DNA of 64,000 bases, from positions 62,001-126,000 of the forward strand of contig QEOQ01000214.1 of NCBI GenBank assembly GCA_010279815.1, given 5' to 3'. The DNA comes from Brachionus plicatilis. Its lineage: Eukaryota; Rotifera; Eurotatoria; Ploima; Brachionidae. Made by a program: the position numbers and the translations under genes. This document shows positions 30,816 to 45,695 of the stretch, one piece after another. The notes beneath the pieces are model-generated. The model made no database searches, was not told where the DNA came from, and worked only from the letters and a program-made list of their open reading frames with translations. The stretch's first letter is position 1. Each line of letters begins with the position of its first letter.

Positions 30816-33800
30816 ATTTTTTATTATCTTATTTATTTATTCTAGTTAATCTAAAGCGCCATGGGCAGAATATTTTCTAGAAAATAGAAAGTAGATAATA
30901 AAATTTAAAAAAAAATGAAATAAGAAATTAAACTAAAAATTAAACCTTTTGAATTATATCCCTCTTTATATAGAGTGATGTTCCGTTTTTTATTTTTTAC
31001 GACAATTTAATTAAAATATTGTACATTATCTAATATTTGCGTCCAATTTATAAACGTAAAAAATTATAAATTTAACAGATTAGTTAATTAATTTTATTTA
31101 AAAGTTTTTAATAAAATTAGCTAAATTCTCAAAATTTTACGTGAATTGTTGTGAAAACAAAAATATTCAAAAATTTAAGAGCTTCGGGGACTTTTTTGTT
31201 TCTTCATTGGTTAAGGAACAAGTCATTTTTTTTTAAATTAATTTTTTTCATAGTTTCCAAAAATCTTAAACACGAAAAAAATCCATATAATTTACATTTT
31301 ATGATCAGCAAACTCAAAAGACGATAAAGCTCTTAAATATTTTGGAAATTGTTGTTTTTACGGTAATATGAGTAAAATGTTGTAAAAAACAAAAATAAGA
31401 ACATTACTGTAGAGTCATGGCATTCTTTTGATCACTACCTTTTTCAAGTCCTATTTATATTTATGTTTAAAAGCTGGTATAGAAGAAGATATGTCAAATG
31501 GTTTTTGAACAAATATTTAAAATAAATTAAAATTATCTTTTCAGTCAGATCATTTCAATGCCCTGGAAATACGCCATTGCAGTTAATGGTTTCAATGAGA
31601 ATAAAATACAACTTCAAAATTTATCAGTTCAAATTTTTTTTATCTTTTATTTCCTTTAGATAAAAAATCAAGCAAAAACAATTTTTTTATTGATCATGTC
31701 AAAAACGATCGTGTCTTTTTTTATTTAAATTTTTATTTAAATTTATTTTGAAATATTTAAAAAAAAATTTTCTAATGAATTTACTGAAAGCTACATCCTG
31801 CTTGGTTTTTTGCTTGAAAATTTTACCTCCTGTTAAATCACTATTCTGCTAAGGTTATTCTTTTGTGTAACTGTTATCTATTGTTAAAAGCTATCAGCTG
31901 ATATAAGTTAAAATATTTTTTAAGAAATTAATTTTTAAATGTAAATTAAAAAAACTGATCATGTTGGAAATTATGAGAGATGATTCATGCAGTTAATTAA
32001 GATTTGTAAACTCCAAAATCAAGCTTATTAATTTCATTAATACTAGAAAAAATGCTTAGAACTAATTAAGTTTGAAAAAAAAAATTTAGAATTATTTTCT
32101 TTTACAAAAAAATAAAAATTTCTAAGTAAGCTCTTTGTTTTTATAAATTATAAAACTAAATTGCTCAAAATTAAAAGATTTTAAGAAAAAAGCAGCTTGA
32201 AGCTGTATATAAATTGACGATGATTATTATAGATTTATTTATTTTTAACCTTATAAAAAAATTACTTAAAATATTTTTAAGGTTTTCTTTTTAGGTTAAA
32301 TAGAATTAATCTCGGTTAAATAGAAAGAATTGATGGAAGAAAAAAAAAATTCCTTTTCTTCTTCTAAATAAAATTTATTTTTCTAAATCAAATTGCTATT
32401 TATTTTTAAAATTTAAAATAATTAGCTCATTAAATAACAAAAATGCAAGATAATTTTTTAAGATTTAAAATTTTTTAATAGATAATTTTTTCAAAAAATG
32501 ATTTCATCTCGTAAAAAAAAATAGTCCCTATGTCAGCCTCAAGAATTCATCTTTACAAATTTGTACAATATTGTACCCTTTACAAAACCATTTTTGCACA
32601 AGTAAAAATATAACTTTTTCACATTTTGTGCTAAAATTTCACACTGCCATTATTCCAGAATTTGTTTGGGAATATGCCTTGCCCATTGTCGTACTCATAT
32701 AACTAATTTTTTCCAAAAAAATTTTAAATTTTTTATTTTAGTTTGTTCCTCCGTTCTAAATTTTGCAAAACCAAATATCGAAACAATTAAATTAATAAAA
32801 TGAATAATTTTCTCAAAATATCATGAAATTTAACTCGGTCACATTTTTTTGGATTTAAATAGTTGCTTATAAATTAATTTTTCAAATAATAAACCATTTA
32901 GGTGAGTTATTTGATATCTAAAAAATTAGCATCATTTTTGTTTTTATTCGTAATCAAGGTAAAATTTTCAAACCTAAATCATCAAAATATATCTTAATTT
33001 TCTAATAGTGTATTTTTAGATTTATTTTTTACTTTTTCATAAATATGTCAACTATAATTATAGGAGAATTAAACTAAAAAGCTGTTTTTCATTGAACTAA
33101 TTCCTGAATTTCAAATAGCTTATCTTCAAAAACTATAAGATTTTTTATTTTCTGTTTTGGCATTCTCCTTTTTTTTTGTTTCACTTTTGAGCAGCAAGCA
33201 AAAACTTTTGACTGTTATTTCAGTATTGTTTATTGTGATCAGTATTTTTTTAATTATTTGTTTTTAGATTTTTTTTATCAGTTGTAAAGGCAGAAATAGT
33301 AATAAGTCGAATTGAACAATTTTTAATGTCAAAAAAATTGATATAAATACATTAAAATTTTAACAATAATTAAACTTAAAAGTAAAATCAAAAAAATTAA
33401 AACAGCTATGGCATTGTGTGTATAATGGAAAACGCTTAAACAAACAAGCTGCAATGGATTTTATTAAAATCGAAAATATATGGAGCTTCATCTTAATATT
33501 AACATTCAAGATGGAAATAAAATTTACTTTAGATGCAAAAACTAAACTAATAAGAGAACAATGTCCAGATAAAAATATTGTTACTGATTATTTATTTATT
33601 TTTTACTGATGTTTAATCTGTCATTTACTAATCGTTGATTATTTATTTACATTTCAATTTCATTCTTATACACTGACCATTTGATTAAAAAAATACTGAT
33701 CATTTAATTTACCCCCATAATGTTTATCTAAGATTGTTTTTTTACACAGCTAAACATTTTTTCAAAAAATTGTTTTTGTCAAGTTTAAAAATTTAAAACA

Positions 33801-36800
33801 GTCGATAGTTTTTAGATTGATATAAAAACTTGAAGATTTCGCAACTAATTGAATAAAATATGAATTGGATTTATCAATTTATTGAATGGGTAAAATCCTT
33901 GGAGCATTTTTTCATTTCTTAGATAAATCAAATAAAATTTTTTAATAATAAAATTTAATTTATCAAGTGTTGAAAAGAGCGTATTTTTTAAAATAATTTT
34001 TCAAATCTTTCGATGTACTTGAGTTAATTAATGGCAATTTATCGATTTTTTAAAGTTTTGTTAGCGAGCTAAAATATTTTAAATTTAAAAAAAAGTTTTT
34101 ATTGTTTTAAATAGTAATCATAGTTATTTTTTACAAATTATTTGAACATTAATTGATCATGTAATAATATAATAACCTATAATTTTGGAGCTTAGATTTT
34201 TGTTTAAAACTATAATTCATGTTGAGAACTTTATTTTATTTAATTTCGCATTATGGACTTTTTTTGATTTAGATAATTATTCAAATTTTTCAGATTATTT
34301 AAAGTTTTCAAAATTGAAGCGGAAGTTGAAGCTGACAAAAATACAAGAAACATTTTTCTTCTTGTGGCATATGTATTTATTTGCTGTTATGATTGATAAA
34401 AACTAAATGACTAATATGTCTGAAGATACAAAAATAGATAGAAATTAAAATTTGAACATACTAAACATTTCATTTGAATTTAATTTTACTTTTCGTTTTT
34501 GAATAATTAAAAGTTTTTAATGTAACAGTTTGAGATAAATCAAATTAAAAAACTTACAAAAAACTCATTTTAATTCAATGTGATTAGCTTATGTAATTTA
34601 TTTTATGGATGCAATGTTTGACAAATTAAAATTCCTCAAGGCGAAAATACCGGATAAACAAACCATTAATATATGAAAAATGAATTAGCTCTAAGTTTAT
34701 TTTATAAAAGCAAAATCATTTAATTTTTGCGTTTCGTTTTAATTATTTATAAAAAAAATCAATCGTTAATAATTTTTAAATTTCATTTGAGTGTGGTTTG
34801 TCTAGTATTAGTTAGATTTTTATTTTTTGGAGTAATTGATTAATTTAATTAGTAAAACTCAAGCATCTTCATTGGATTAGGTAGTATTTGATAGCGATGA
34901 TACTCAATTATTTATACGATGAGTTCTTGTACATAAGGATCCGAGATTCGATTGAAAAAAATTAAGTTCCATAATCGGTTCAGGAAGATACAAACAAAGC
35001 TAAAACTAATTAAATTGCTTTGCATCAAAAATTTTGATACAGAACTAGGAATAAATCATTTTACAGTGTTCAAAAAAATTGATTTATTTCCTCTATTATT
35101 GTCGCTTTTTATTCAAATAAGACTAGCTTAATTCCTTTCACATTCAATCAGTGTCTCATTTAGGAATAAAAATCTATTTATTTTATTGAAAAAAAAATTA
35201 GTTTTTAAAATATTTATTTAGCTGAAAAATTTAATTTGAATATTTACAATAATTCTAATTTTCTTAAATTTTTTTAGTTTATTTTTTAAAGAAAATATAT
35301 AGTTGCGAATTTTTTTTAATTATTTGAGTTAAAAAAAATGTAAATATTTGAATTATATGATCGAAAAGTTCATTTTTAGCAATGTGAGTTTAAAAAAAAA
35401 TTAAATTCTGAATTTTTTGTTTTAAATTTAAACTGGTTTAAGCTGATAATATAGAGAAAAAATTTAAGAATATTTACAGCAATTTCATAAACTTATCCAA
35501 AGATTACTTAATTTTGTTCTATATTTTTTAAAGTATTAAAGATTAATGTTTTTTTAGTGATCGGCATGTTTTCTTGATGTTGAAGTTTTTTTTCTTAAGC
35601 AGATCCTGTTTCAAATTTATAAAAATAACCGAAGCAGAAGAAAAAAATATCTAAATTAGTTCTAGCTATTTAAAGATAATGTTTATTATCTATTTTGTAT
35701 CATAAGATAAATAGTTTATTTCTTAGTATTATCTAAAAGAAAATTCTCGAATAATCTTTTTTTGAAAATAAGATAAGCATTTAAAATATATAGAGTGATT
35801 TTTTATTCCAAACATATAAAATTTAAAAAAATGAATATATTGTGGGTTAATCGAGTCTATATGGCCAAAATTTATAGGATCTAAAGTGTGAAATAATGAT
35901 CAAACAATGTTAATTATTAACTAATAGGTTCTATCAAACCTCATACTTTTTTTAAAATTTTTTTTAATATTGCAAGACACAAACAATTAAAGAGATTAAA
36001 TTGAATTTTTTTAAGTTTTGTTTTTAAAATGGTTCTAATAAAATTCTTCCTTCATTGATTTAAAATAAGTAAATGTTAAAAAAATTAAAATTAAATTTTT
36101 CTTATGAAACACAAAAGATAAACCCATCAACATTCAAGGAATTAAGAAAAAAAGTATGCTTTATTTAATCGTTTTTTCTTTGAGTTAAGATTTTTTTTAT
36201 ATCATCTCATTTTGATCTCCGAATATGGGTAGAATATATTTAATCCAATTTAAATATTTTTTTTTGGTTTAAAAATATAGTTTGAGATTTACTCAGGTAA
36301 GATGTAACAAAGCTTAGTGTTTCTTTTCATTCAAATGAAATTGATTTAAATAAAAGTTTTAAAGGAAAAAAACGCATTGGAACTTAAGTTTTATTTTGTT
36401 TGAGACAGATTTTTTTGGAATAATAAATTCTTTTACTTAATTTTTCAATGGGTTTGGATATTTTTGATTAATCTGAAGAATTACTAATATCCAATTTTAA
36501 GAAGCATAATTAAAAAATAAGAATTTCCTATTCAATTATTCCCATGTTTTAATTTTTCGAGTTAAAATTAAAAATATGAAAAAAATCTGGAATTTGATTT
36601 TTTGTTACTAAATTGAATTTAATCCTATCTTAATATTTTTTCTCTGATTCTTTGTTTGTCGTAGTTGATCTTATTTTAGTTAGCAAGGAACAGCTTTACA
36701 AGGAAAATTAAAAAATTTTAATTTGTTTAAATTTACTAACGATCAAATACTATTAGGTTCAGTCATAAAATTTGCGTTTATTTTAATTTAATTTTTCAAT

Positions 36801-38219
36801 TAAAAGGTGTAAAATTCAAGCTTTAAAACATATTAAATATGCTCTTTAGTTGATTAAATTTAAAATATTCTATAAAGCTAAAATTTAGTACATTTCAATT
36901 TATTTAGCTAGAAATATAAAATTATCTTTACCGAAAAAGTTCGAAAGAAAGTCAAGCTGTATAAAAATATGTAAAAATTCAAGTGGATTTTATGCTTTAA
37001 ATTAATTAGTTAGTTAAAGAAAATAAGTCAACGAAAAATTAATCTGACAAGACAGATACTGAGTTTAATTAAAAATGTTGCATGCTGATTTTGCATAAAT
37101 GGATTTAAAGTAAAATGAGCCAAAAAATATTAGAACAATTTTATTTTATTTTGGAATTTTTTTTCAAACTACTCGGTTAAAATAAATAAATTTTTGAATA
37201 TCTTGATTTGTCTTAAACAAAATGTTAAAATAATTCAATCTTTAATAGACATATGTTGATCTTATTTAAAAAAAATAGTTATTTTTTTTTAAATTTCGAG
37301 ATACTTATTGAAATGATTTAGTATGAAGAAAATCAAAAAATACTAGAGATAACCTCAAATTTTGTAAATCAATACAGATTTTAAATATTTAACTTAGGCT
37401 TTTTTCAATCTGAATAGTTTTTATCTTTTTTCCTCCACATCCTTATTATTTGTTTTTCAATTTATATTCAACAAAATAGAAACTGATTGATGATAGTGTA
37501 ATTAATCTCAATATTTGGAAGTTTGTACGTGACTATCTTTTCATTGAAAGTCTCGATTTTAAACTTGATATTATTTATTTCTAAATTTCATCCGGTTTTA
37601 AGAATAAGGCATACTTTCATACTAATTCATTTAAAAATTTTTAAAATCAATATCATTTGTTTCTTAAATGATAATAAAATTTTTTTTTTTCCAATTCAAA
37701 ATTTCATAAATATTAGTTAAATTTTTTTTCTCTAATTTCAAATAAATAAATAATTTTTTTTCGATTATTAAAACTAATTTAGTAAAATTAAAAATTCTTT
37801 CCTTTTTAATAGAGGAAATCCTAACCTTTTTAGGCTAAATTTAAACCAAAATTTTTTACGAATCTTTTATTTTTTTAAAGCAAAATTATTCCGAAATTCG
37901 CCAATTATTTACCAAAATTAATTCAAAAATTCTTTAAAGTTATATCTTGAATTAAAAATTTTGGAAAATCAGATTTCTTGCTATTACTTAAATATTAAAT
38001 CAAAACCCAATTTTAATATTTCTGTAATTTCTGCAAAATCTTACCAGAAAAATGTAAAATTGAATAATTTTTATTAAAATATTTTTTTATTTTCAAATTA
38101 TTCTGTGATTTTGAAACTTTGAAAACTTCGAATAAAAAGATCCCTAAAAGACTTTTTTTTTATGTGAGCGTTTTTCACAAAAAACACGCTATGAAACGTT
38201 AAATTGTATTTTTTACTAT
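30816..38219. other. 7.4-kb AT-rich gene desert
   Basis: No ORF longer than chance (33418-33609, 34185-34406 and 37523-37720 are low-complexity, A/T-driven reading frames). I found no RNA gene or repeat that I can defend. Confidence 0.5.
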
Positions 38220-38221
38220 TT

Positions 38222-38507
38222 AATTTCTGGTCAGTGTATACTGGCGTGGGTTCAAATCCCACTGCTGTCACCAATATGTAATGTTTGACCTTCGAGGGTT
38301 CAAACTGGCCTTGAGTATACTGAGGGGTGTGATTAAGGTTTAATGAGATTGCCTGGGGAGACACCTAATGCCGCTAGGAACAGCAGCGCAGTCGCTAGGA
38401 ACAGCAACTCTTCCAGGGAATCCTCAACGAGAATTTGGATAAGGGAAATCAAATGAGAGAAGAGTTTGTTTATTTCTTTTATTAAGACAAATAAATCTTC
38501 TTCTTCC
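38222..38507 (+). mobile_element. tRNA-derived SINE, 5'-truncated
   Basis: Starts in a tRNA T-arm: GTGGG, TTCAAAT, CCCAC (38246-38262), followed by an acceptor-like TGCTGTCA and CCA (38271-38273). The unrelated tRNA-free body continues with GGCCTTGAGTATACTGAGGG, GCCTGGGGAGACACCTAATG, two GCTAGGAACAGCA words and a (TTC)n-like tail near 38497. The long variable-arm context fits a Leu or Ser tRNA origin. The D and anticodon arms are missing. The minus-strand frame across it reads VGFEPTPVYTDQ, a typical artefact of translating tRNA T-arms. Confidence 0.75.
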
Positions 38508-41500
38508 AAGTATAATTAATTTTAGATTTAAAATTTAACAAATATTTAAATGTGAAATCTTATGAATCATACAAAGTTATTTTAATCAACATTTTGATTT
38601 GTCATAAATTTGCATAATTAATAAGATCGAAAAAATTAGACATCTTTAAAAAATTAAAAATAAATTATAAAATAATTTCAATTTAAAAATTAAAAATTTC
38701 TTTTATTTAAAATGTTTTGTTTGTCTTGTTGTTGTTGCTGTCGTTGTGGTGCGTCCATCGCTACACAATGATTAGTGGTGAAATTGAAAATATTTTTAAA
38801 AAATAATAATTTTGAATTTTTATAAAAAAAATTAACTTTAATGATTAGTTTTTAAAGATAATTTAATTTTTAATTTTAATTTTTTAAGTGGCTAAATTTC
38901 TTAATCAAATATAATCAAAAATTTTATTTATTTAAAATTTAAATAAGAAATTCAAATAAAGAAAAAATTAAATACTTTTTTAGAAGTTAATCTATTTGGC
39001 TTATAATTTATTAGGAGAGCAATAAAAGCTATTAGACAATTAGTTGAAGATTTTCTAAAGAATCAAAAAATTCTTTAAAACTTCACGATACTCACGCTTC
39101 GACAACTTTATACATAACTCAAGATATTAACTCACAAAATAATCAGAAAAATAGGAGACTTCAAATTTTTTAAATTTATCAAAAAAAAATTGAAAAATGG
39201 TTTCATAATCTAAACATTTTGGATTAAGAAATAAAAATTTAATTTGGAATCCTCTAAAGATAATTAATTTTAAGAAAGCAAACAAAAAAAATCATCCAAT
39301 TTTGTTTTCGATATAAAAATCAAAATAATTTCATTATTAAATTTTCGATAATTTTTTATCAAAATCGAATTGATCTTTATTTTTATTTATTTAAAAATTT
39401 TAATCAAATTCAAATTGGAAATTTATTTTTATTCGAATTTTTATTTATATTTATTTTTATTCAATCATAAAACTTTAAATTTTGTTTACAAATATTACCA
39501 TACTAAATCAAATAAAATATTTTATTTTCAGCACTAACAATGATACCTAAATTTTTTTCTTAACTTCTTACATTGAAAATAAATATTTTTTAAAATCAAG
39601 AAGCATCTAAATATAGATTTTTTTCCGTGAATAACAGTAATTAAAGAATATTATAATTTTTAATAAGTTTTACCTTATTTCCTTGTTTAACGCGCTACTT
39701 AAAATCGGAAGGTTTTTTAGGAACCGAGCGGTCTTTTAAACCCTGCACAAAATGTACAGTTTTAAGTAGTTTATATAACATCTCTTTTTATTTTTAATTA
39801 TTTTTAATATAATAATATTCTACAAAATATCGCTAAATTTTTTTTTAACATTGTATCGTGACAAGAGGGTTTAAACGAAGGTTAAAGCTATTCGGAAAAA
39901 CCCTGGGAAAACCCAAAATTATTTAATTAATAAAAAAAAAAAAAAAAAATATAACATCACTTTTTTTTAAATTTTTAATCTGTAGTTACAGGTATTCGAA
40001 TAATATAAAATCACTAATTTAGTAAACTTAATTAATTCTTTATTTTATATTTAAACATGTATTAGTGTATATTGTAATTTTAAATTTCATTTTGAAAAAT
40101 TTTTAATCTATTATTTAAAATATAACCAAGCTAAATAGTGTTTAATTTATAACCAATGTATTATTCCAATTGAATTTTTTTAAACTACTATTAACTGCAT
40201 TTTTCTACAAATTTCCAGTAGAGTTTTTAAATTGTGCGTAATCGGAAAACGTATTTCTGAAGGAAAACTTAGCATTTTTAAACAAGAAAAATTGCCATAA
40301 ATTATTTCTAATTTGAATTCACAATTCAAAGTACAATTATCAGAAAAATTAAGTTTTCCTTTTTTAAGTATTGTGAATTCTACTTTAATCTTTTAACAAA
40401 AGGACCAGATTTAAACTTATTTAATTACTTGATTTTCAAAAGTTAAATTCATCTAATTATAAAAATTAATTAATCAAAATATTTCCATGCTATTATTATA
40501 TTTTTCTATCATCACCCAAGAAGTGTTTTCTGAAAAAAACATAATAATAGTAAAAAAAGTTAAGATATAGAGCAAGCAAAATATTGGAAAAATTGCTGAA
40601 ATTAATTAATTAGATAATGCTGAATAGATTGATTTTTACCAACCAAGAAGGGAAAAAAATGGTCTGCTAATGGACATGTTAATTTTATTGCACTTTTTGT
40701 AAAAATTCAAAAAATATATTTTATTGTTTATTGAGATTATGCGAAAATTGCATCAAGTGCAAATAACTTAAGATGTTAATAGATTGATTTGAGATTATAG
40801 ATTATTAAGTTTGATTAAAAATTATTAAATTTATTTTAATTGATTAAAATTTATTGAAGATTAAGAAATCTTTAATCCTCTAGTAGTTGCTTTTTAATAT
40901 TTACTTCAAAATTCAAAATAATAAAATTAAATACAGTAACCATTTTTGTTAGCTAATTAAATTCTAATTGTTTTTTTGAATATTCATTGAATAAAATCTT
41001 ATAAATTAATACCCACTGTTTCAAGTATTCTCTCACTAAATTTGACCAAATTGCCTCATTTGTGTTTTTTGATTAAGAACTTATTCTTTTTCCAAATGTT
41101 TGTATCATCAAGCAAAAATATAATGAACTCTTGAATTAACCAGAATTTTTTTAATCATATAATCCAAAAGAGTACTAATTAATCACTTTAAAGTGGTTGT
41201 TTAATTTAATAAAAGAAGCAGACTCAAGTTTTTTGCGTAGTTAATTTAGACAGAAGAAGAAAGACATAATCAATTGGTCGGAAATCGCTTTAGAAAATTT
41301 GAATTTTAAATTTAATTAGTTCAGTATTATCTATGATTATCTAGAGATTATTCCTTTATAATTGAATAAATCTTATTAAGAAGGATTTAGCTTTAGCTTT
41401 GGCTAGTCGAATGGTAAAAAATCAATTTTCATTAGACTTTAATTACTAAATTTTCTGTAGCTAATATGGTCATTAAAAAAATTTTGCTTTCGTTTTTTTC

Positions 41501-43769
41501 TAATTAAAAAAATATTGAAATAGCTTTTTTATGCTAAATATTTTGTAAAAAATAATTATTTAGTCGGATTTAACCATAAGATTTGTTTTCTAAAAATCTT
41601 CCTTATTTAATTTTTTCATTCGTTTTTGTGAAAATATCAGAAATTTAGCTCCTTAATATTTTTCATGGAAAGCTTAAGCAAAACGATTTTGAATAATCTT
41701 TAAAAAAAAAATTTTTAATATTTTTTTAATCGCTTTCACACTTCAAGCAGTCGTGAATTTCAGTGTCAATATCTACTTTATCTAAAAACGATTCACTTAA
41801 AAATTAGTATTTTAAAGAATTTTTGAGTTTTTTTTAATTTTTTTTATTTAACTCAATGGAAAATGTATGATTAATTAATAGTTTTTTATCTGGGTTTTTT
41901 TAAAGATTCAAGCCAAATTTGAAGAAAATATCTAAAAAGGCATTTCTTTATAAGCAACAAAACTACAGCTACTTACAGTTAATTAAGTAAAATGTTAGTT
42001 TATAATTTTTAAAATGAGATTTGGTGAAAGCAGTTGGGAAATTGGAGTTAATTTTCGTTTTAGAAATGAATTTAAATTAATAATAGTTTTGCTTTGCACG
42101 AAACTTTTTGCATTAATTACTCTAATCTTAAAAATCATGATAAATTATAGCATCGGAGTTTTTTTTTGTGTTGTTCTGATGCAAGTTGAGTTTAATCAAT
42201 CATGTTCATTACCTCTGATAATTTTGTGACACAAATTCAATAATCCAAATGACTGTAGTAAAATCTAAATAAAAAGGAAAATTTTAAAATTATTTTCAAA
42301 ACTAAATTCACTTGGGACTGGGTACATTTGCTAATTTGGCAAGAATGCTTTTTACACAATGCTAAATAAAAATATTTTGAAATCAAGTTTTATAAACTTT
42401 TATTATCAATATTTTTAGCAATATCGATTCAAATCAGTTTAAAAAAAGGACTTTTTTTGCTTTCAAATTCTGAATACAAAAATAATCAGAAAAAAACTCT
42501 GCTTGAAAAATTTTTCAATGAAGGAAATTTTCAGTATTTTTTGAAGACTTCACCATTTTAAATTTTCTGTAAAGCAATAGTTAAATCGATTAAATTAATT
42601 TAATTTACTTGTATGATTTGGAAATTTTGACAATATATTCCAAGTATTATTTTATTTGACCAAATGTTTTATTCAAGGAATTTCATCATTTAAAAATTTA
42701 TTTTAAAAATAAAATAAATGCATTACCATCTGTTTGCTTAAATTGTTTTCCGATTTCTTATTAAAAAGCAGATTGAATCATAAAAACAAATTGAAGCTAA
42801 AGCTTAGCAATTACAGCTGTACTGTTTAATATTCCAGACTGTAATCTTTTTATTAGGTTTGTTGGGATCAATTTTTACTAAGTTCTCTCTTAAAATAGAC
42901 TCTTTTCATTTCTTATGTTGGTTACTCATAAAAGTTTATTTTCTAGTCTATGAAATAAAGCAATTTTAAAAATTTAAGCTGATTTTAAAAACAAAAATTT
43001 TTCAAATAATGAAAACAAATCAGTATTTATCTCTTGATTACTTAAGAATTGATAAGACCAATATTTTTATAATTTTTTGTTAGCTTATCATTTAGAACTT
43101 TAAAATTACTTTCTTTAGAAAAATTATTTTGTTCAAATAAGAATTCCAAGCTAAAAAGCAATCAAGATCTTATGTAAAAAAATAGGATACAAAACTTTCT
43201 TTGACCATGGAAAATAATTCATGAACTAATTAAATTTTATTCAGAGAATTCAATATTTTATAAACTCAATTATTTTCCTTTTCCAAATTATTTTAGAAAA
43301 TGAAAATTTTTAAGTTAACAATTAATCGAAATTAAACAAAAAGTTTTTAAGTGTTAAATTAATACTTAACTCAAATCTAGGTTTTTTATGATGTTCCTTT
43401 CTTAGCAAAAGCTTTATTTTACTTTTTTATTTTATCTGGCCATTTAAAATACTAATTTTGAATTAAATCCTTCTCTTCTCTTTGTGTGTTTTGGTCATTC
43501 TTCATTTAGTTTTATTTAATTAAAGACAATAGATGATTTTTGCTCGATTGAAGTAGAATTTGAGGCATATGACAATGGTGTTGATAGCTCATTTGAAATT
43601 GACTTCAAAATAAAAACTTAAAAATGAATTACGTATAAATTTGGCAATTTTTTTTAATTGAATTGAAAAAAATTATTAAAAAACATTATTTTCTCTTATC
43701 TTTGAACTCTTTAACTTAATTTTAAATGTCGCACTTAACGCTGAGTTTTGGGCTAAGATTTATTTTAAT
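38508..43769. other. 5.3-kb AT-rich gene desert
   Basis: No gene seen. A GC-richer patch at 39690-39760 contains a weak inverted repeat (CTACTTAAAA / TTTTAAGTAG), and a further patch at 39850-39920 reads GACAAGAGGGTTTAAACGAA. Both may be MITE remnants. The ORF at 42014-42229 is unsupported. Confidence 0.45.
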
Positions 43770-43855
43770 TATTAAATAATTTGAGGTAAACCTCAGGCCG
43801 CAGAGAATGGAATTAAGCCCTTCTTTTCAGCCTAGCGTTTGAAAAAATAAATATA
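43770..43855 (+). mobile_element. LINE 3'-end remnant (relative of 9205-9330)
   Basis: GAGGTAAACCTCAGGCCGCA and CTTCTTTTCAGCC followed by an A/T tail. The shared CTTCTTTTCAGCC word and the relative layout match 9218-9265. Confidence 0.4.
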
Positions 43856-44077
43856 AAAAAAGTACAAAATTATGTAAAATAAATTAAGAAAAATAAAAAA
43901 TATTTTGGGCTAAGATGCCGGGCTTAGATTTTAAGTCATTTTTAGTTAAAACCAAGTTATTAGTTCAAGTATCGTGAAACAAACCTTCCATGTTTCAAGT
44001 TTTTAATTAAAGTGCATGTACTTGTTCTCAAAGGTATATGGTATTTGAATTCATTAAATTTTGTACATTAATAGTTT

Positions 44078-44182
44078 TATCTTATAAATTTAAAAATACA
44101 ACATTATATGTTTCAGGTAGGACCTACTCTTTTAGATATCATAAAAATAGACAATTCAAAATGTCTATTCTTTATTAAAAGC
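44078..44182 (+). repeat. Dispersed ~105-bp repeat, copy 1
   Basis: TTTTATCTTATAAATTTAAA, ACAACATTATATGTTTCAGG, TCTTTTAGATATCATAAAAA and AATAGACAATTCAAAATGTC occur in the same order and orientation at 45696-45803. The end (AATAGAC...GTCTATT) is an inverted repeat. Possibly the terminus of a DNA element. Confidence 0.7.
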
Positions 44183-45369
44183 TAAAAAACTGGAAGCATT
44201 TGACGAAATCAATCATGATTTTTTTTTGATTTAAAATTTCGGACAAGCATGTTTGAGCACCTGTTATTTGAGCTAAGTTTTTTGTTTTCATGTTGCTGTA
44301 CTGTCAATTGAAAAACGGGTAATTAGTTATTTCCTATTTTTAGTAATTGATTCTTCTTTTTAGTTGAAGAACTGATTTTTAGACTGTGATTTCATTTCTT
44401 TTTTACTGATTTTCATTTTCTTTGAATCGGATACCAGGTTCATAATCAGTGATTAATGCGTGATAAGTTTTTTTTTCTTAAAAAATTCTCTACTTCAAGA
44501 GATTTAATTGAAATTCTTCAAGAGATTTTATAAATTTTATTGTCCCTGCTACAATATCTTGCGGGCATATGCATGAACGTAGCCTTGGAACTGAGCTGAC
44601 TGCCAGGAATTCAATATATGAAAGAATTAATTTTTTTAACAAAATTTAAGTATTAATAATAATTAAGATATAAAATAAACTTTTTTGTCAAGTTACTGCA
44701 AAATTTTGTTCTTACTTAAAATAAATTTAGTCAAAATTTCAATTTTTTTTACAAACTTTCAGAATTTAAGTTTTTAAAACACGGAAAATTTTAATTTTAA
44801 TTCACAATAATTACGATGATTGCTTTTTTTCTTTAAAATTTTACCCTTAACATTTTTTTGCGTAAAAAATCATAATTTTACATCAATTTAATTCAAATGT
44901 GTTTTGTGTTTTAAGTCAAATTGAGCAAAACCTTATATCATCACTGTATTTATCTATTAATGCTAACAAAGTTTAATCTAAAAAAATCCTTTTATTTATC
45001 TGAAATTCGCTTCCAATTTAAACCATAAATCCTACACTTTTTATTAAATTTTTCGAAATATTTTCTCAACAACACAAAAAAATTAATTAATAGAAAAGAT
45101 GATTGTAATTAAGGAAAAAATAAAAATTTAAATTTACGATAATATTTATATTTTTAATAAATAAATAATTGTCCACCCAATTTTTTAAAAATTTTACAAG
45201 ATTTTGTCAAAAAAAATTGTTTATTGAATTTTTCTTTAATTTCTTTCTAAAAAATATATTAACAAAACTAACTACTACTACCAAAAGTACAATTTTTAAA
45301 AATGTTTTTTTTTTACTTATTTACTTTTCTTTTCTAAATTTATATCATCGCCAGAATTTAAAATTCTTT

Positions 45370-45475
45370 ATTTAATGCGTCATCAAAGCTTGATTTCAAG
45401 ACAAAAAAAATAATTTTTTTAATCATGCATTTGGTGCAACATCAAGAATTAAGAAAATAAATATTAGAATAATTA
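45370..45475 (+). repeat. Dispersed repeat related to 55285-55375
   Basis: TTTAATGCGTCATC, CTTGATTTCAAGACAAAAAA, TTTGGTGCAACATC and GAATTAAGAAAA are shared in order with 55285-55375. About 90 bp, roughly 80 percent alike by eye. Confidence 0.55.
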
Positions 45476-45695
45476 ATTTTTTTATTAACTAAAATTTGTG
45501 TTAATGTTGTTAAATTTTAATAAAAAAGTAAAAAGGTTAAAAATCGATTTTATCCAGAATAAGAATTTATAAAATAACTAATTAAACAGTTTATTTTTGT
45601 TTTGATTTCTTTTAATTTTTTTTCTTAAAATCAAGTCTTGATCCTCCATTAAATTAAGAATAATGACCATGCGTTCTTAATCAAAAATGTTTTAG

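Noticed and set aside
34185..34406. 73-aa ORF in the gene desert
   Set aside because: Low-complexity frame with no homology cues and no splice context.
38098..38364. 88-aa minus-strand ORF containing VGFEPTPVYTDQ
   Set aside because: Translation of a SINE tRNA T-arm, a known artefact; the rest is low complexity.
45169..45375. 68-aa plus-strand ORF rich in Phe, Lys and Asn
   Set aside because: Composition is what random AT-rich DNA encodes; no motif and no neighbouring splice signals.
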